The notes below the pieces were generated by a model. It made no database searches and was not told where the DNA came from. It was given only the letters and a program-made list of their open reading frames with translations. Made by a program: the position numbers and the translations under genes. Of a DNA stretch of 64,000 nt, positions 8,704 to 16,802 are shown piece after piece; positions within the stretch are counted from its first letter, which is position 1, and each line of letters starts with the position of its first letter. Origin of the DNA: Kitasatospora sp. GAS204B (GTDB lineage Bacteria; Actinomycetota; Actinomycetes; Streptomycetales; Streptomycetaceae); contig NZ_JARZAG010000007.1 of assembly GCF_029892155.1 (NCBI RefSeq), forward strand, positions 186,001 to 250,000, written 5' to 3'.

Positions 8704-9891
8704 CTACAGCTGCGCCGGGCTGAGCGAGGACAGCCCGGCCTGCTGGGCGATGGCGTTCCAGGTGCCGGAGGCCTGCCCCTTGGCGGTGGTGGCGGCGCCG
8801 CTGGCCTGGTCACCGCTCTGCAGGTTGGGGTCCTGGCCGACCTTGGTCGGGTCGCAGCTCTGGGCGAAGTCGCCCGCCCAGGCCGCGTACGCGTCGTCCG
8901 CGTTGGCCGAGGCCTGCCAGGCCTGGTTGAGCTGGTCGACCAGCTGCTGGCCGGTGGGCAGCTTGTCCACCTTCAGGGCGGCCAGGCTGGTCATCAGCTG
9001 CTTGCGCTGGGTCGAGGCCTGGGTCAGCGCGGTCTGGGCGGCGGCCGGGTTGTCGCACTTCTTGACCGCGCCGACCGCGCCGATCACCGCCTGCCGGCTG
9101 GCGTTGGCCGTGCCGAGCAGGCTGGACAGCGCCTGGGCCTGGGCCTGCGCCTGCGGGCTCAGCGCGCTGTTGCCGTTCGTGGCGCCGCTCGGGGTGCCGG
9201 TCGGGCTCTCGGTGCCCTTGGCCGCCGTGTGCTTGGCCTTCGGCTTGGTCGTGTCGGAACCGCCACCGCTGGCCAGCACGCCGACCAGGATGCCGCCGAC
9301 CACGCAGGCGGCCACCACGCCGCCGACCACGGCCTTGCGGGAGAACCGGCCGCCCGGCTCGGCCGGACCGCCACCGGCCCGGCCGAGCCGGGTGGTCTGC
9401 TCGTTGGGGGCCGGGTAGGCCGGGGTGTGCGGATACTGCGGGTTCTGCGCAGAGGTGGTGAAGTTCTGCTGCCCACCGAAGCTCTGCTGGTCGCCGTAGC
9501 CCTGCTGGCCACCGAACGACTGCTGCTGCCCGTCGAAGCTCTGCTGGCCACCGAAGCCCTGCTGGCCACCGAACGACTGCTGGCCACCGAAGCTCTGCCC
9601 CGCGGCCGGCTCGCTGGTCGGGTACGGCGGCAGGTACTGCGTCTCACCGGCCGGCTCGGGCGCCGGCTGGGCGCCGTACCCGGTCGGCTGCTCGCCCCAG
9701 GGCGCCCCGGGCGCGAGGTACTCGGGCTCGCCGGGGCGGGACTGCGGCCCGGCCTGCTGCGGCGGCTGCGGTTGCTGCTGCTGCGGCGGCACCGGCGGCT
9801 GCTGCGCCTGTGTGGGGGCGGCCGGCTCCGGGCGGAACAGATCGTCCAGATTGAAGTCACCGGAGTTGGGGTACGAGCGGCGCTGGCTCAA
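8704..9891 (-). CDS. Repeat-rich single-pass membrane protein, function unknown
   Basis: Residues 1-100 are Pro/Gln-rich and cytoplasmic in character. Residues ~100-144 are seven near-identical S-F-G-G-Q-Q pentad/hexad units. A Lys/Arg-flanked transmembrane helix follows at ~188-207 (VVGGVVAACVVGGILVGVLA), then a Ser/Thr/Pro linker and an extracellular helical domain with two Cys (KKCDNPAAA and FAQSCDPTK) that could pair. The extracellular part looks like streptomycete hypothetical proteins paired with Pro/Gln-rich cytoplasmic tails. It converges on the neprosin gene, 12 bp away. No function is proposed. Confidence 0.8.
   Translation of the reverse strand: MSQRRSYPNSGDFNLDDLFRPEPAAPTQAQQPPVPPQQQQPQPPQQAGPQSRPGEPEYLAPGAPWGEQPTGYGAQPAPEPAGETQYLPPYPTSEPAAGQSFGGQQSFGGQQGFGGQQSFDGQQQSFGGQQGYGDQQSFGGQQNFTTSAQNPQYPHTPAYPAPNEQTTRLGRAGGGPAEPGGRFSRKAVVGGVVAACVVGGILVGVLASGGGSDTTKPKAKHTAAKGTESPTGTPSGATNGNSALSPQAQAQAQALSSLLGTANASRQAVIGAVGAVKKCDNPAAAQTALTQASTQRKQLMTSLAALKVDKLPTGQQLVDQLNQAWQASANADDAYAAWAGDFAQSCDPTKVGQDPNLQSGDQASGAATTAKGQASGTWNAIAQQAGLSSLSPAQL
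9460..9594 (-). repeat. Coding tandem repeat, FGGQQ units
   Basis: About seven degenerate 15-18-bp units encode QSFGGQQ, QGFGGQQ, QSFDGQQ, QGYGDQQ and similar. They lie in the cytoplasmic tail of the membrane protein at 8704-9891. The aromatic-Gly-Gln pattern is low-complexity and prion-like in composition. Confidence 0.85.
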
Positions 9892-10181
9892 CGCGAATCC
9901 TCACCTGTGCACGGCCATGAGCGCACCGGTACGGTCAGCGGCGGCCGGGCGGTCCGTCTGATGGCGAACCGCCCGCACTGTCTGTCCGGTGTGAGCACCC
10001 GGGCCTTCCTCGGTTCTGCCGCGCGCTCGGCTGACGGCGGACCACACTTCTACTGGAGTTCCATCGGAACGTCCCGCCCACGCTACCGGTTCACCGCTAC
10101 GGGTGACCACGCGGGCGGGCGTTACCTTCGCGACTCCTGCCGCATTCGCCTCCCATCCGGTGCGGAGCCGTCAAAATTCAC

Positions 10182-11558
10182 TCACGCCGCCTCCACTTCG
10201 GCCCGCTGCTGGAACTCGCGCACCACCCGGTGGTCCCGGTACGGCTCCAGCCGCCGCCGGAAGTCGTCCAGGTACTCCACGCCCCGGTTGGAGCGCAGCC
10301 CGTTCAGCAGCCGCATCGCCTGGGCCCCGGTCTCGCAGGCCCGTTCGATGTCGCGCTGCTGCAACTGCGCGGTGGCCAGCAGCACCAGGTCCACCGCACG
10401 GCGCCGCACCCGGGTGACCGGGTGCAGGTCGAGGGCGATCCTGGCCTGCCGCTCGGCCTGCTTGGACAGCTCCAGGTCCCGGTAGCAGTGCGCCAACTCG
10501 TCGGCCAGGTAGGCCTCGTCGAAGTGCGCGATCCAGTCCGGGTCGTCCTCGGGATTGCGCCGCTCCATCGCCGCGACCGCCTTGGCCGCCACCAACTCGC
10601 AGGATCGGACGTCGCCCAGCAGCGCGTGCCCGCGCGCCTCGGCCGCGTAGAACATCGCCATCGCGGTCGGGGTGGCCACCGCGCGGGCGCCCTCCTGTGC
10701 GGCCCGGGCGAGTTGGGCGATCTCCCGGGGGTTGCCCAGGGTGGCCGCCAGGTGGCTCATCGAGGCCGCCAGCACGTAGCCGCCGTAGCCGCGGTCGTCG
10801 GCGGCCTGGGCCAGGCGCAGCGCCTGGATGTAGTACCGCTGGGCCAGCCCGGGCTGCCCGGTGTCCACCGCCATGTAGCCGGCCAGCTCCGTCAACCGGG
10901 CCACCGCGGCGAACAACTGACGCCCGGTCTCCTCCCGGTAGCCGCCGCTGAGCAGCCCGGAGACCACGCTGTTCAGGTAGTGGACCACCACCGGGCGGAC
11001 GTGCCCGCTGCCGAACCGGTGGTCCAGATCGACCAGCATCTCGGTGGTGGCCCGGATCGCCGAGACGTCCGCCGGGCCCACCCGCGGGCCGCCGGTGCGG
11101 GCGACCACCGGGTCCGGCGGGGTGATCAGCCAGTCCCGGCTGGGCTCGACCAGCGCGGAGGCCGCCACCGAGGCGCCGTTGAGGAAGTCGCGGCGGCTGA
11201 CGTCGCTGCGCCAGAGCTCGCAGACCTGCTCCAGGGCACCGCTCAGGGTGGCGGCGAACTGCAGGCCGACCCCCGAGGTGAGGTTCTTGCCGTCGGCCAT
11301 GCCGATCTCGTCCACGGTCACCCCGCGGCCGAGCTTGCGGCCCAGCGCCTCGGCGATCACCGCCGGTGCCTGGCCGCGCGGTTGCTGGCCGCGCAGCCAG
11401 CGGGCGACCGAGGTCTTGTCATACCGCAGATCGAGCCCGTGTTCGGCACCGCAGAGGTTGACCCGGCGGGCGAGACCCGCGTTGGAGCAGCTCGCCTCCT
11501 GGATCAGCGACTGCAGACGCTCGTTGGGCTGTCGTGCGACGAGTTGTCTCGCGGCCAT
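10182..11558 (-). CDS. NsdA-like TPR regulatory protein
   Basis: 458 residues. The N-terminal ~85 residues look like a divergent DNA-binding domain (NAGLARRVNLCGAEHGLDLRYDKTSVARWLRGQQP). The remaining sequence is helical with TPR-like repeats (AQRYYIQALRLAQAADDRGYG, EARGHALLGDVRSCELVAAKAV). This matches the streptomycete family containing NsdA and other sporulation-associated regulators that repress differentiation and antibiotic synthesis; the match is by family memory. The internal SRRDFLNGASVAASALV resembles a Tat motif but lies mid-protein. It is divergent from the primase-polymerase-like gene. Confidence 0.75.
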   Translation of the reverse strand: MAARQLVARQPNERLQSLIQEASCSNAGLARRVNLCGAEHGLDLRYDKTSVARWLRGQQPRGQAPAVIAEALGRKLGRGVTVDEIGMADGKNLTSGVGLQFAATLSGALEQVCELWRSDVSRRDFLNGASVAASALVEPSRDWLITPPDPVVARTGGPRVGPADVSAIRATTEMLVDLDHRFGSGHVRPVVVHYLNSVVSGLLSGGYREETGRQLFAAVARLTELAGYMAVDTGQPGLAQRYYIQALRLAQAADDRGYGGYVLAASMSHLAATLGNPREIAQLARAAQEGARAVATPTAMAMFYAAEARGHALLGDVRSCELVAAKAVAAMERRNPEDDPDWIAHFDEAYLADELAHCYRDLELSKQAERQARIALDLHPVTRVRRRAVDLVLLATAQLQQRDIERACETGAQAMRLLNGLRSNRGVEYLDDFRRRLEPYRDHRVVREFQQRAEVEAA

Positions 11559-12008
11559 GGGCTTCGCCTCCCCAGCGCCCCCGGGTTCTGGCCGGCGGGC
11601 GTCGACTCTGCTGCTCTGGTGCCGACGTGCCGGACGGGCTCCCCGAGGGGTGTCCGATGGCGCAGCCGACTACCCGGCCAGTGAAGGAACTTGAGGCCAG
11701 GTTAGCGATCAACGACACCATCGGGATACCCATGCGGACGACCGGATCAGCGTGCGCGCCCTGCTAAATGCTCCTGTGCGCCCCCGTTGCGCCCACCCGA
11801 TCGACGGGGGGCGAACGCCATGGCAACGCCGCCCCAACGCCTGCGGAGCGCCAGGTTCCGCGCCAGGGCGCGCCACCTCACCAGACGCATACGCCGCCCA
11901 CCGCGGCGGCAGCCGGCCCCGCGCCGCCTCTCACCGGTTCGGGTGACATTGCCCGCTCCCGACGACCGACCCCGCGCCACCCCGTAACCCGCTCCACACG
12001 GGGCAGTT
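11559..12008. other. Divergent intergenic region, promoters expected
   Basis: 450 bp between the NsdA-like gene and the primase-polymerase-like gene. Short open frames are present on both strands, but none has a ribosome site or a recognisable product. The only strong statement is that both flanking genes must be transcribed from here. Confidence 0.4.
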
Positions 12009-12749
12009 GTGCTGCATGTGGAAGAGACCCCAGGAGCCCCTGAACAGGGCAGTGACGGAAAGCCGATCTCCCCGCTCTTGATCGAGGCGGTCAGGTACGC
12101 GGAGGAGCGGCACTGGGAGATCGTGCCCGGCACCCGCCTGATCGAGGAGGACGGGCCGGCCCGCTGCTCGTGCGGCCTGCCGAACTGCCCGCTGCCGGGG
12201 GCGCATCCCACCACCCAGGACTGGCAGCGGCGGGCCAGCGCGGGCCCCGGCGTGGTGCGCCGCTGGTGGACGGAGCAGCCGCAGTCCTCGATCCTGCTGC
12301 CGACCGGGCGCTCCTTCGACGCGCTGGACGTCCCCGAGGTGGCCGGCTGCCTGGCGCTGGCCCGGATGGAGCGGTTGCAGCTGCAGCTCGGCCCGGTCGT
12401 CTCGGTGCCGGCCGTGGCCGGGCAGCGCGGACGCCGGCTGCTCTTCCTGGTGCTGCCCGGGGCGGTGGCCAAGCTGCCGGAGATGCTCCGCAAACTCGGC
12501 TGGGGGCCGGGGCGGCTGGATCTGGCGGTCCACGGCGAGGGCGACTGGATCGTCGCGCCGCCCTCCCGGATCGGGCCGTACAGCTTCGCGCAGTGGGCCA
12601 GGCCGCCGTCCGCGCTCAACCGCTGGCTGCCGGACGCCGCCGAGCTGATCAATCCGCTGGCCTACGCCTGCGGCCGGGACGCGCCGGCCGCCCGGGTGGT
12701 CCCGCCGCCCAAGGCGCGACCTCAGGCGGCGCCGGTGCGGTCGCGCTGA
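12009..12749 (+). CDS. Bifunctional DNA primase/polymerase N-terminal-like protein
   Basis: 246 residues that resemble the AEP-type prim-pol domain seen in actinobacterial replication and integrative-element proteins: an early Cys/His segment (RCSCGLPNCPLPGAHP), then WWTEQPQSSILLPTG and the C-terminal GDWIVAPPSRI. The expected acidic metal triad is not obvious, so it may be non-catalytic. In streptomycetes such stand-alone genes occur next to the NsdA-like gene rather than in a plasmid. GTG 12009 is the assumed start; a GTG at 12018 is also possible. Confidence 0.7.
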   Translation: MLHVEETPGAPEQGSDGKPISPLLIEAVRYAEERHWEIVPGTRLIEEDGPARCSCGLPNCPLPGAHPTTQDWQRRASAGPGVVRRWWTEQPQSSILLPTGRSFDALDVPEVAGCLALARMERLQLQLGPVVSVPAVAGQRGRRLLFLVLPGAVAKLPEMLRKLGWGPGRLDLAVHGEGDWIVAPPSRIGPYSFAQWARPPSALNRWLPDAAELINPLAYACGRDAPAARVVPPPKARPQAAPVRSR

Positions 12750-13013
12750 CGCGACGTCAACCACCAGGGCGGGTCCGGACATCGGGCCCGCTCTCCGGCA
12801 TGCCGCCTACCCGGTGATCAACGGGCCAAGCCGCTCGGACGAGTGACAGGGCCACGGGATTGGCACCGGCCACCCCGGGGATGAATGAGGCAGGCACCGA
12901 GAGCACAAACCACAACGAAAGGGACAGCTGGCAGAGAGACACCGGGACCGGGGGCACAGGAACCGGGGGAGCCGGAGGGGACGCCGGGACGGGGAAGCCG
13001 GGCGTGGCACGGA

Positions 13014-13058
13014 GGGGATCGGGGGGGATCAGGGGGGATCAGGGGGATCAGGGTGGGG
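13014..13058 (+). repeat. G-rich imperfect tandem repeat, GGGGATC units
   Basis: Four to five units of G4-7 followed by ATC(A) run head to tail and end in GGGTGGGG. Runs of three or more G at short spacing could form a G-quadruplex on this strand. The array ends 4 bp before the strong hairpin at 13063. Confidence 0.75.
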
Positions 13059-13062
13059 ACCG

Positions 13063-13100
13063 CGCAGGGCCCGGCACGTGGGGACGTGCCGGGCCCTGCG
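13063..13100. terminator. Perfect 17-bp hairpin, bidirectional terminator
   Basis: The arms at 13063-13079 and 13084-13100 are perfectly complementary with a GGGG loop. The position between two convergent genes, 44 bp past the stop of the iron repressor, suits termination on both strands. There is no U-tract, as is usual in streptomycetes. Confidence 0.8.
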
Positions 13101-13143
13101 TCACACGTACGCTGCCGCCGCGAGTCCGGTCAGACGAGTCCAG

Positions 13144-13836
13144 TCAGACGTGCGCGACGAAGACGTGCGCCGCGATCTCCTTGCCGAGCTCGGCGGCGTC
13201 CACACCGCTGCCGACCAGCACGCCCCCGACGGTCGACGAGACCTGGATGGTCGCGCCGGGGCGGACCCCGGCCCGGCGCAGGGTGCGCATCATGTCCTCG
13301 TCGGTCTGGATCGGCTCGCCGATCCGTCTGACCACCACGCTGGCGCCCTCGCCCACCGGGCGCAGCGCGTCGAGCGTGACCAGGGCCGCGTCGAAGCCCT
13401 CGCCCTCGGCCTTGGTGTCGCCCAGCTCGTCCAGCCCGGGGATCGGGTTGCCGTAGGGCGACTGGGTCGGGTGGCCGAGCATGGTGAGCACCTTGCGCTC
13501 GACCGTCTCGCTCATCACGTGCTCCCAGCGGCAGGCCTCCTCGTGCACCTGCTCCCACTCCAGGCCGATCACGTCGACCAGCAGGCACTCGGCGATCCGG
13601 TGCTTGCGCATCACCCGCACCGCCAGCCGGCGCCCCTCCTCGGTGAGCTCCAGGTGACGGTCCCCGGCCACCCGCAGCAGGCCGTCACGCTCCATCCGGC
13701 CGACCGTCTGGCTGACCGTGGGTCCACTCTGCTCCAACCGCTCGGCGATCCGGGCACGCATCGGAATGATGCCCTCTTCCTCCAGCTCCAGAATGGTGCG
13801 GAGGTACATCTCAGTCGTATCGATAAGCCCAGACAT
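13144..13836 (-). CDS. DtxR-family metal-dependent repressor (iron, DmdR1/DesR type)
   Basis: A 230-residue protein with the three DtxR parts: an N-terminal winged HTH (MYLRTILELEEEGIIPMRARIAERL, SGPTVSQTVGRMERDGLL), a metal-binding and dimer domain (MRKHRIAECLLVDVIGLEWEQVHEEACRWEHVMS, with the Cys, Glu and His ligand pattern of iron-type regulators), and a C-terminal SH3-like domain. With Fe(II) it should repress siderophore and iron-uptake genes. From memory it matches the SCO4394 position. It is divergent from the SIS gene. Confidence 0.9.
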   Translation of the reverse strand: MSGLIDTTEMYLRTILELEEEGIIPMRARIAERLEQSGPTVSQTVGRMERDGLLRVAGDRHLELTEEGRRLAVRVMRKHRIAECLLVDVIGLEWEQVHEEACRWEHVMSETVERKVLTMLGHPTQSPYGNPIPGLDELGDTKAEGEGFDAALVTLDALRPVGEGASVVVRRIGEPIQTDEDMMRTLRRAGVRPGATIQVSSTVGGVLVGSGVDAAELGKEIAAHVFVAHV

Positions 13837-13937
13837 CGCCGCCGGCTCCGTTCCTCGGTGTCCTCACCGCCAATTCTGACGTACCGAGGTGACAACCGAG
13901 CGCCCCCCGGAGGGCTTCCCGTCCGGTTTCGTCCCTG

Positions 13938-13967
13938 TTGACAGCGGACCACCACAGGGCCCACCGT
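13938..13967 (+). promoter_or_regulatory. Candidate promoter of the SIS gene
   Basis: A consensus -35 TTGACA at 13938-13943 is followed 18 bp later by CACCGT (13962-13967), a weak -10. It sits 44 bp before ATG 14011 and reads towards that gene. No iron-box-like palindrome was seen in the spacer. Confidence 0.35.
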
Positions 13968-14010
13968 GCTCGCCGTAGCTTTCTCCACTGGCGGTTAGGG
14001 AAGATCTCTC

Positions 14011-14775
14011 ATGGATGACCTGGTCGGGCAGTACTTCGAGGCCGCTGTGAACCACCTCCAGCGGGTCCGCGCCGAGGAGGGCGAGGCGATCGGCCGGGCC
14101 GCCGAACTGCTCGCCGACGCGGTCACCGAGGGCCGGCGGATCTTCGCCTTCGGCGCCGGGCACTCCTCGCTGGCCGCCCAGGACGTGGTCTACCGGGCCG
14201 GCGGCCTGGTCCCCTTCAACCTGCTGAACGTGCCGGGGATGGCCGGGGTCACCGTGCTGCCGGCGCCGCTGGGCAGCGCGCTGGAGCGGGTCTCCGGGCT
14301 GGCCACCACGACCCTGGACCTGACCCCCGCCACCATCGGCGACCTGCTCTTCGTCATCTCGCTCTCCGGCCGCCAGGTGATGCCGGTGGAGCTGGCCGCG
14401 CACGCCCGGGCCCGCGGCCTGCGCGTGGTCGGGGTGACCTCGCTGGCCTATCCGGGCCAGGTCACCGCCAAGCACCCGTCCGGGACCTTCCTGAAGGACC
14501 ACTGCGACGTGGTCCTGGACAGCAAGATCGCGGTGGGTGACGGCGAGCTGACCCACCCGGGCGCCGACACCGCCTTCGGCCCGGTCTCCACCATCGTGAC
14601 CAGCGCGCTGATGCAGGCCGTGGTGGTCGGCGCGGTGGGCCTGCTGGCCGAGCGCGCGGTGAACGGTGAGGGCGGCACGCCGCCGCTGTTCCGCTCCGGC
14701 AACGTGGACGGCGGCACCGACTGGAACGCCAAGCTGATGGCCGAGCAGGCCGACCGGATCTTCTACAACTTCTGA
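14011..14775 (+). CDS. SIS-domain sugar-phosphate-binding protein
   Basis: 254 residues forming one SIS (sugar isomerase) domain: GRRIFAFGAGHSSLAAQDVVYRAGG binds the phosphosugar in the family, and GDLLFVISLSGRQVMPVELAAHAR is the second loop. This is the UPF0309-type family, probably an isomerase or a sensor of phosphosugars. It is conserved next to the iron repressor in streptomycetes, though the functional link is unknown. Confidence 0.88.
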   Translation: MDDLVGQYFEAAVNHLQRVRAEEGEAIGRAAELLADAVTEGRRIFAFGAGHSSLAAQDVVYRAGGLVPFNLLNVPGMAGVTVLPAPLGSALERVSGLATTTLDLTPATIGDLLFVISLSGRQVMPVELAAHARARGLRVVGVTSLAYPGQVTAKHPSGTFLKDHCDVVLDSKIAVGDGELTHPGADTAFGPVSTIVTSALMQAVVVGAVGLLAERAVNGEGGTPPLFRSGNVDGGTDWNAKLMAEQADRIFYNF

Positions 14776-14801
14776 CCAGACTTCCGGCCGAACTTCCGAC
14801 C

Positions 14802-14819
14802 GGCCCGTCCCGCCGGGCC
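14802..14819 (+). terminator. Small GC hairpin after the SIS gene
   Basis: GGCCCG and CGGGCC form 6-bp arms around a 6-nt loop, 26 bp past the stop codon. It is a weak terminator candidate without a U-tract. Confidence 0.35.
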
Positions 14820-14955
14820 AGAACGGCGCGTACCAGACCTGTGCGCGACGTGCGGCACCGCTCATACTGGCCCGGGCGAAGGCGTACCCGGGCTCCGCCG
14901 TGGGCAGTACGTCAGCGTCCAGCGGGACACCACGCACGTACGGGGGGCGGACTCG

Positions 14956-15882
14956 ATGGCAGCCGGTGCGGGATCCACGGGCCCGGTCCGCGAGGCCGAC
15001 CTGATGCCGGAGCTGTTCCGGCTCGCCGACTCCGCCTCGCTGCGCCACCAGCAGCGCTCGGTCCAGCTGGTCCGCTGGGAACTGCTGCTGCTCACGGCCG
15101 CCGCCGCGGTCGGCTCGGTCGGCTCCCGCCCGTTCGCCTGGGCGGCGGCGCTGGCCTACCTGGGCACCGCCGGCCTGGCGGCCGGGGTCAGCCGGCGCAA
15201 TCCGCAGGGCCGCTGGTACGACGGCCGGGCGGCCGCCGAGTCGGTCAAGACGCTGGCCTGGAAGTACGCGGTCCGGGCCGACGCCTATCAGCCACCGCCG
15301 ACCACGCTGCCGGACGCCGAGGGCCTCTACCACCTGCAGCTGCGCGGCATCCTGCGCGGCTTCCGGCACAGCGCGGTGCTGCCGGGCGACGCCGAGCGGC
15401 GCGCGGAGGTGACGGTGGCGATGCGCAGCCTGCGCGAACAGCCGCTGGCCGTGCGCCGCGAGGTCTACCTGCGCGAGCGGGTACAGGCCCAGCACCGCTG
15501 GTACCGGGCCAAGGCCGCCTACTGCGACCGGGCCGGACGGCTGACCGAACAGCTCGGCATCGCGCTGCCGGCCATGGGCCTGGTGCTGGCGGTGCTGCGC
15601 GCCACCGGCTGGTCCCACTACGACGCACCGGGCGCCGTCTCGGCGGTGGCCGTCTCGGTGATCGCCTGGGCCCAGCTGCGCCAGTACCGGCCGCTGGCCG
15701 CCGCCTACCGGCTGGCGGCCGACGAACTGCGGATCATCCAGGACCAGTTGACCCAGCTGGACCCGGCCGCCGAGGACTCGGAGGAGCTCTGGGCCAGACT
15801 CGCGCGGGACGCCGAGGACGCCGTCTCCCGCGAACACACCACCTGGCAGGCCCGCCGCGAGGTCCGCGGCCCGAGCCTGTGA
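14956..15882 (+). CDS. DUF4231/SLATT-type two-to-four-TM membrane protein (copy 1)
   Basis: 308 residues. Two hydrophobic hairpins (residues ~38-75 and ~205-240) frame a soluble middle. The hallmark motifs are RNPQGRWYDGRAAAESVKTLAWKY, YLRERVQAQHRWYRAKA and the C-terminal DAVSREHTTWQARRE. This is the DUF4231 family, related to SLATT domains that Burroughs and co-workers proposed as pore-forming effectors next to nucleotide-signal sensors. It stands 39 bp upstream of an alpha/beta hydrolase gene and tail-to-tail with the fxs operon. A paralogue lies at 38404-39327. An effector role is inference. Confidence 0.82.
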   Translation: MAAGAGSTGPVREADLMPELFRLADSASLRHQQRSVQLVRWELLLLTAAAAVGSVGSRPFAWAAALAYLGTAGLAAGVSRRNPQGRWYDGRAAAESVKTLAWKYAVRADAYQPPPTTLPDAEGLYHLQLRGILRGFRHSAVLPGDAERRAEVTVAMRSLREQPLAVRREVYLRERVQAQHRWYRAKAAYCDRAGRLTEQLGIALPAMGLVLAVLRATGWSHYDAPGAVSAVAVSVIAWAQLRQYRPLAAAYRLAADELRIIQDQLTQLDPAAEDSEELWARLARDAEDAVSREHTTWQARREVRGPSL

Positions 15883-15920
15883 GGCCCGTCCCCGTCCCCT
15901 GAACACTGGAGGTCCCCGGC

Positions 15921-16799
15921 GTGCAGCCCCGACTGGTGAAGACCGCCGACCACCGCAGGCTGGCGGTGCAGACCTTCGGTGATCCCGAAGGCCGCCCGGT
16001 CTTCCTGATGCACGGCACACCCGGCAGCCGACTCGGGCCGATTCCGCGCAGCACCGTGCTCTACAACCTGGGCGTGCACCTGATCTCCTTCGACCGCCCC
16101 GGCTACGGCGGCTCGGACCGCCTGATCGGCCGTCAGGTCGCTGCGGCGGCAGTGGACGTGCAGACCATCGCCGACGAGCTGGGACTGGACCGGTTCGCCG
16201 TGGTCGGCCGCTCCGGCGGCGGCCCGCACGCGCTGGCCTGCGGCGCGCTGCTGGCGGAGCGGGTGCACCGGGTGGCCGCGCTGGTCAGCCTGGCCCCCTG
16301 GAACGCCGAGGGCCTGGACTGGTACGGCGGGATGGCGCCCTCCAACGACCGCGACTACCGGGCCGCCGAGCGCGACCACCAGCGGATCGCCGCCACCATG
16401 GCGCAGCGGGCCCGCCGGATCCGGGACGACCCGAACACCCTGCTGGCCGGCCTGCGCAGCGAACTGTCCGGCACCGACCGGGCGGTGGTCTCGGACGCCG
16501 GGATCCGCCGGCTGCTGCTGAGCAACTACCGGGAGGCGTTCCGGCAGAACGCCGACGGCTGGATCGACGACGTGCGCGCCTTCACCACCGACTGGGGGTT
16601 CAAGGCACAGGACGTCACGGCGCCGACCTGGCTCTGGCACGGCGCCGACGACATGTTCTCCCCGGTCGACCACTCCCGCTGGCTGGCCGCGCACATCCCG
16701 GACGCCACGTTCTTCCTGGAGCCGGGCGCGGCCCACCTGGGCTCGCTGCGGGTGATGACCGCCGCCCTGAAGTGGGCGGCGGCCGACGCGACCGCCTGA
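15921..16799 (+). CDS. Alpha/beta-fold hydrolase
   Basis: 292 residues with the oxyanion motif MHGTPGS (residues ~30-36), DRPGYGGSD, the nucleophile elbow GRSGGG with Ser98, a late Asp in WLWHGADDMFSP and a terminal His in GAAHLGSL, so the triad is complete. The substrate is unknown. GGAGG precedes the GTG start by 8 nt. It is probably co-transcribed with the DUF4231 gene and converges on fxsT with a 3-bp gap. Confidence 0.88.
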   Translation: MQPRLVKTADHRRLAVQTFGDPEGRPVFLMHGTPGSRLGPIPRSTVLYNLGVHLISFDRPGYGGSDRLIGRQVAAAAVDVQTIADELGLDRFAVVGRSGGGPHALACGALLAERVHRVAALVSLAPWNAEGLDWYGGMAPSNDRDYRAAERDHQRIAATMAQRARRIRDDPNTLLAGLRSELSGTDRAVVSDAGIRRLLLSNYREAFRQNADGWIDDVRAFTTDWGFKAQDVTAPTWLWHGADDMFSPVDHSRWLAAHIPDATFFLEPGAAHLGSLRVMTAALKWAAADATA

Positions 16800-16802
16800 C
16801 CG

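Larger units (their letters stand above)
12750..13143. other. Convergent intergenic region with G-rich repeats and terminator
   Basis: 394 bp between two convergent genes. It holds a G-rich tandem array (13014-13058) and a perfect 17-bp hairpin (13063-13100), described separately. No coding sequence is supported. Confidence 0.6.

Noticed and set aside
10182-11558. Tat signal (SRRDFLNGA) in the NsdA-like protein
   Set aside because: It lies near residue 120, not at the N-terminus, so it cannot act as an export signal.
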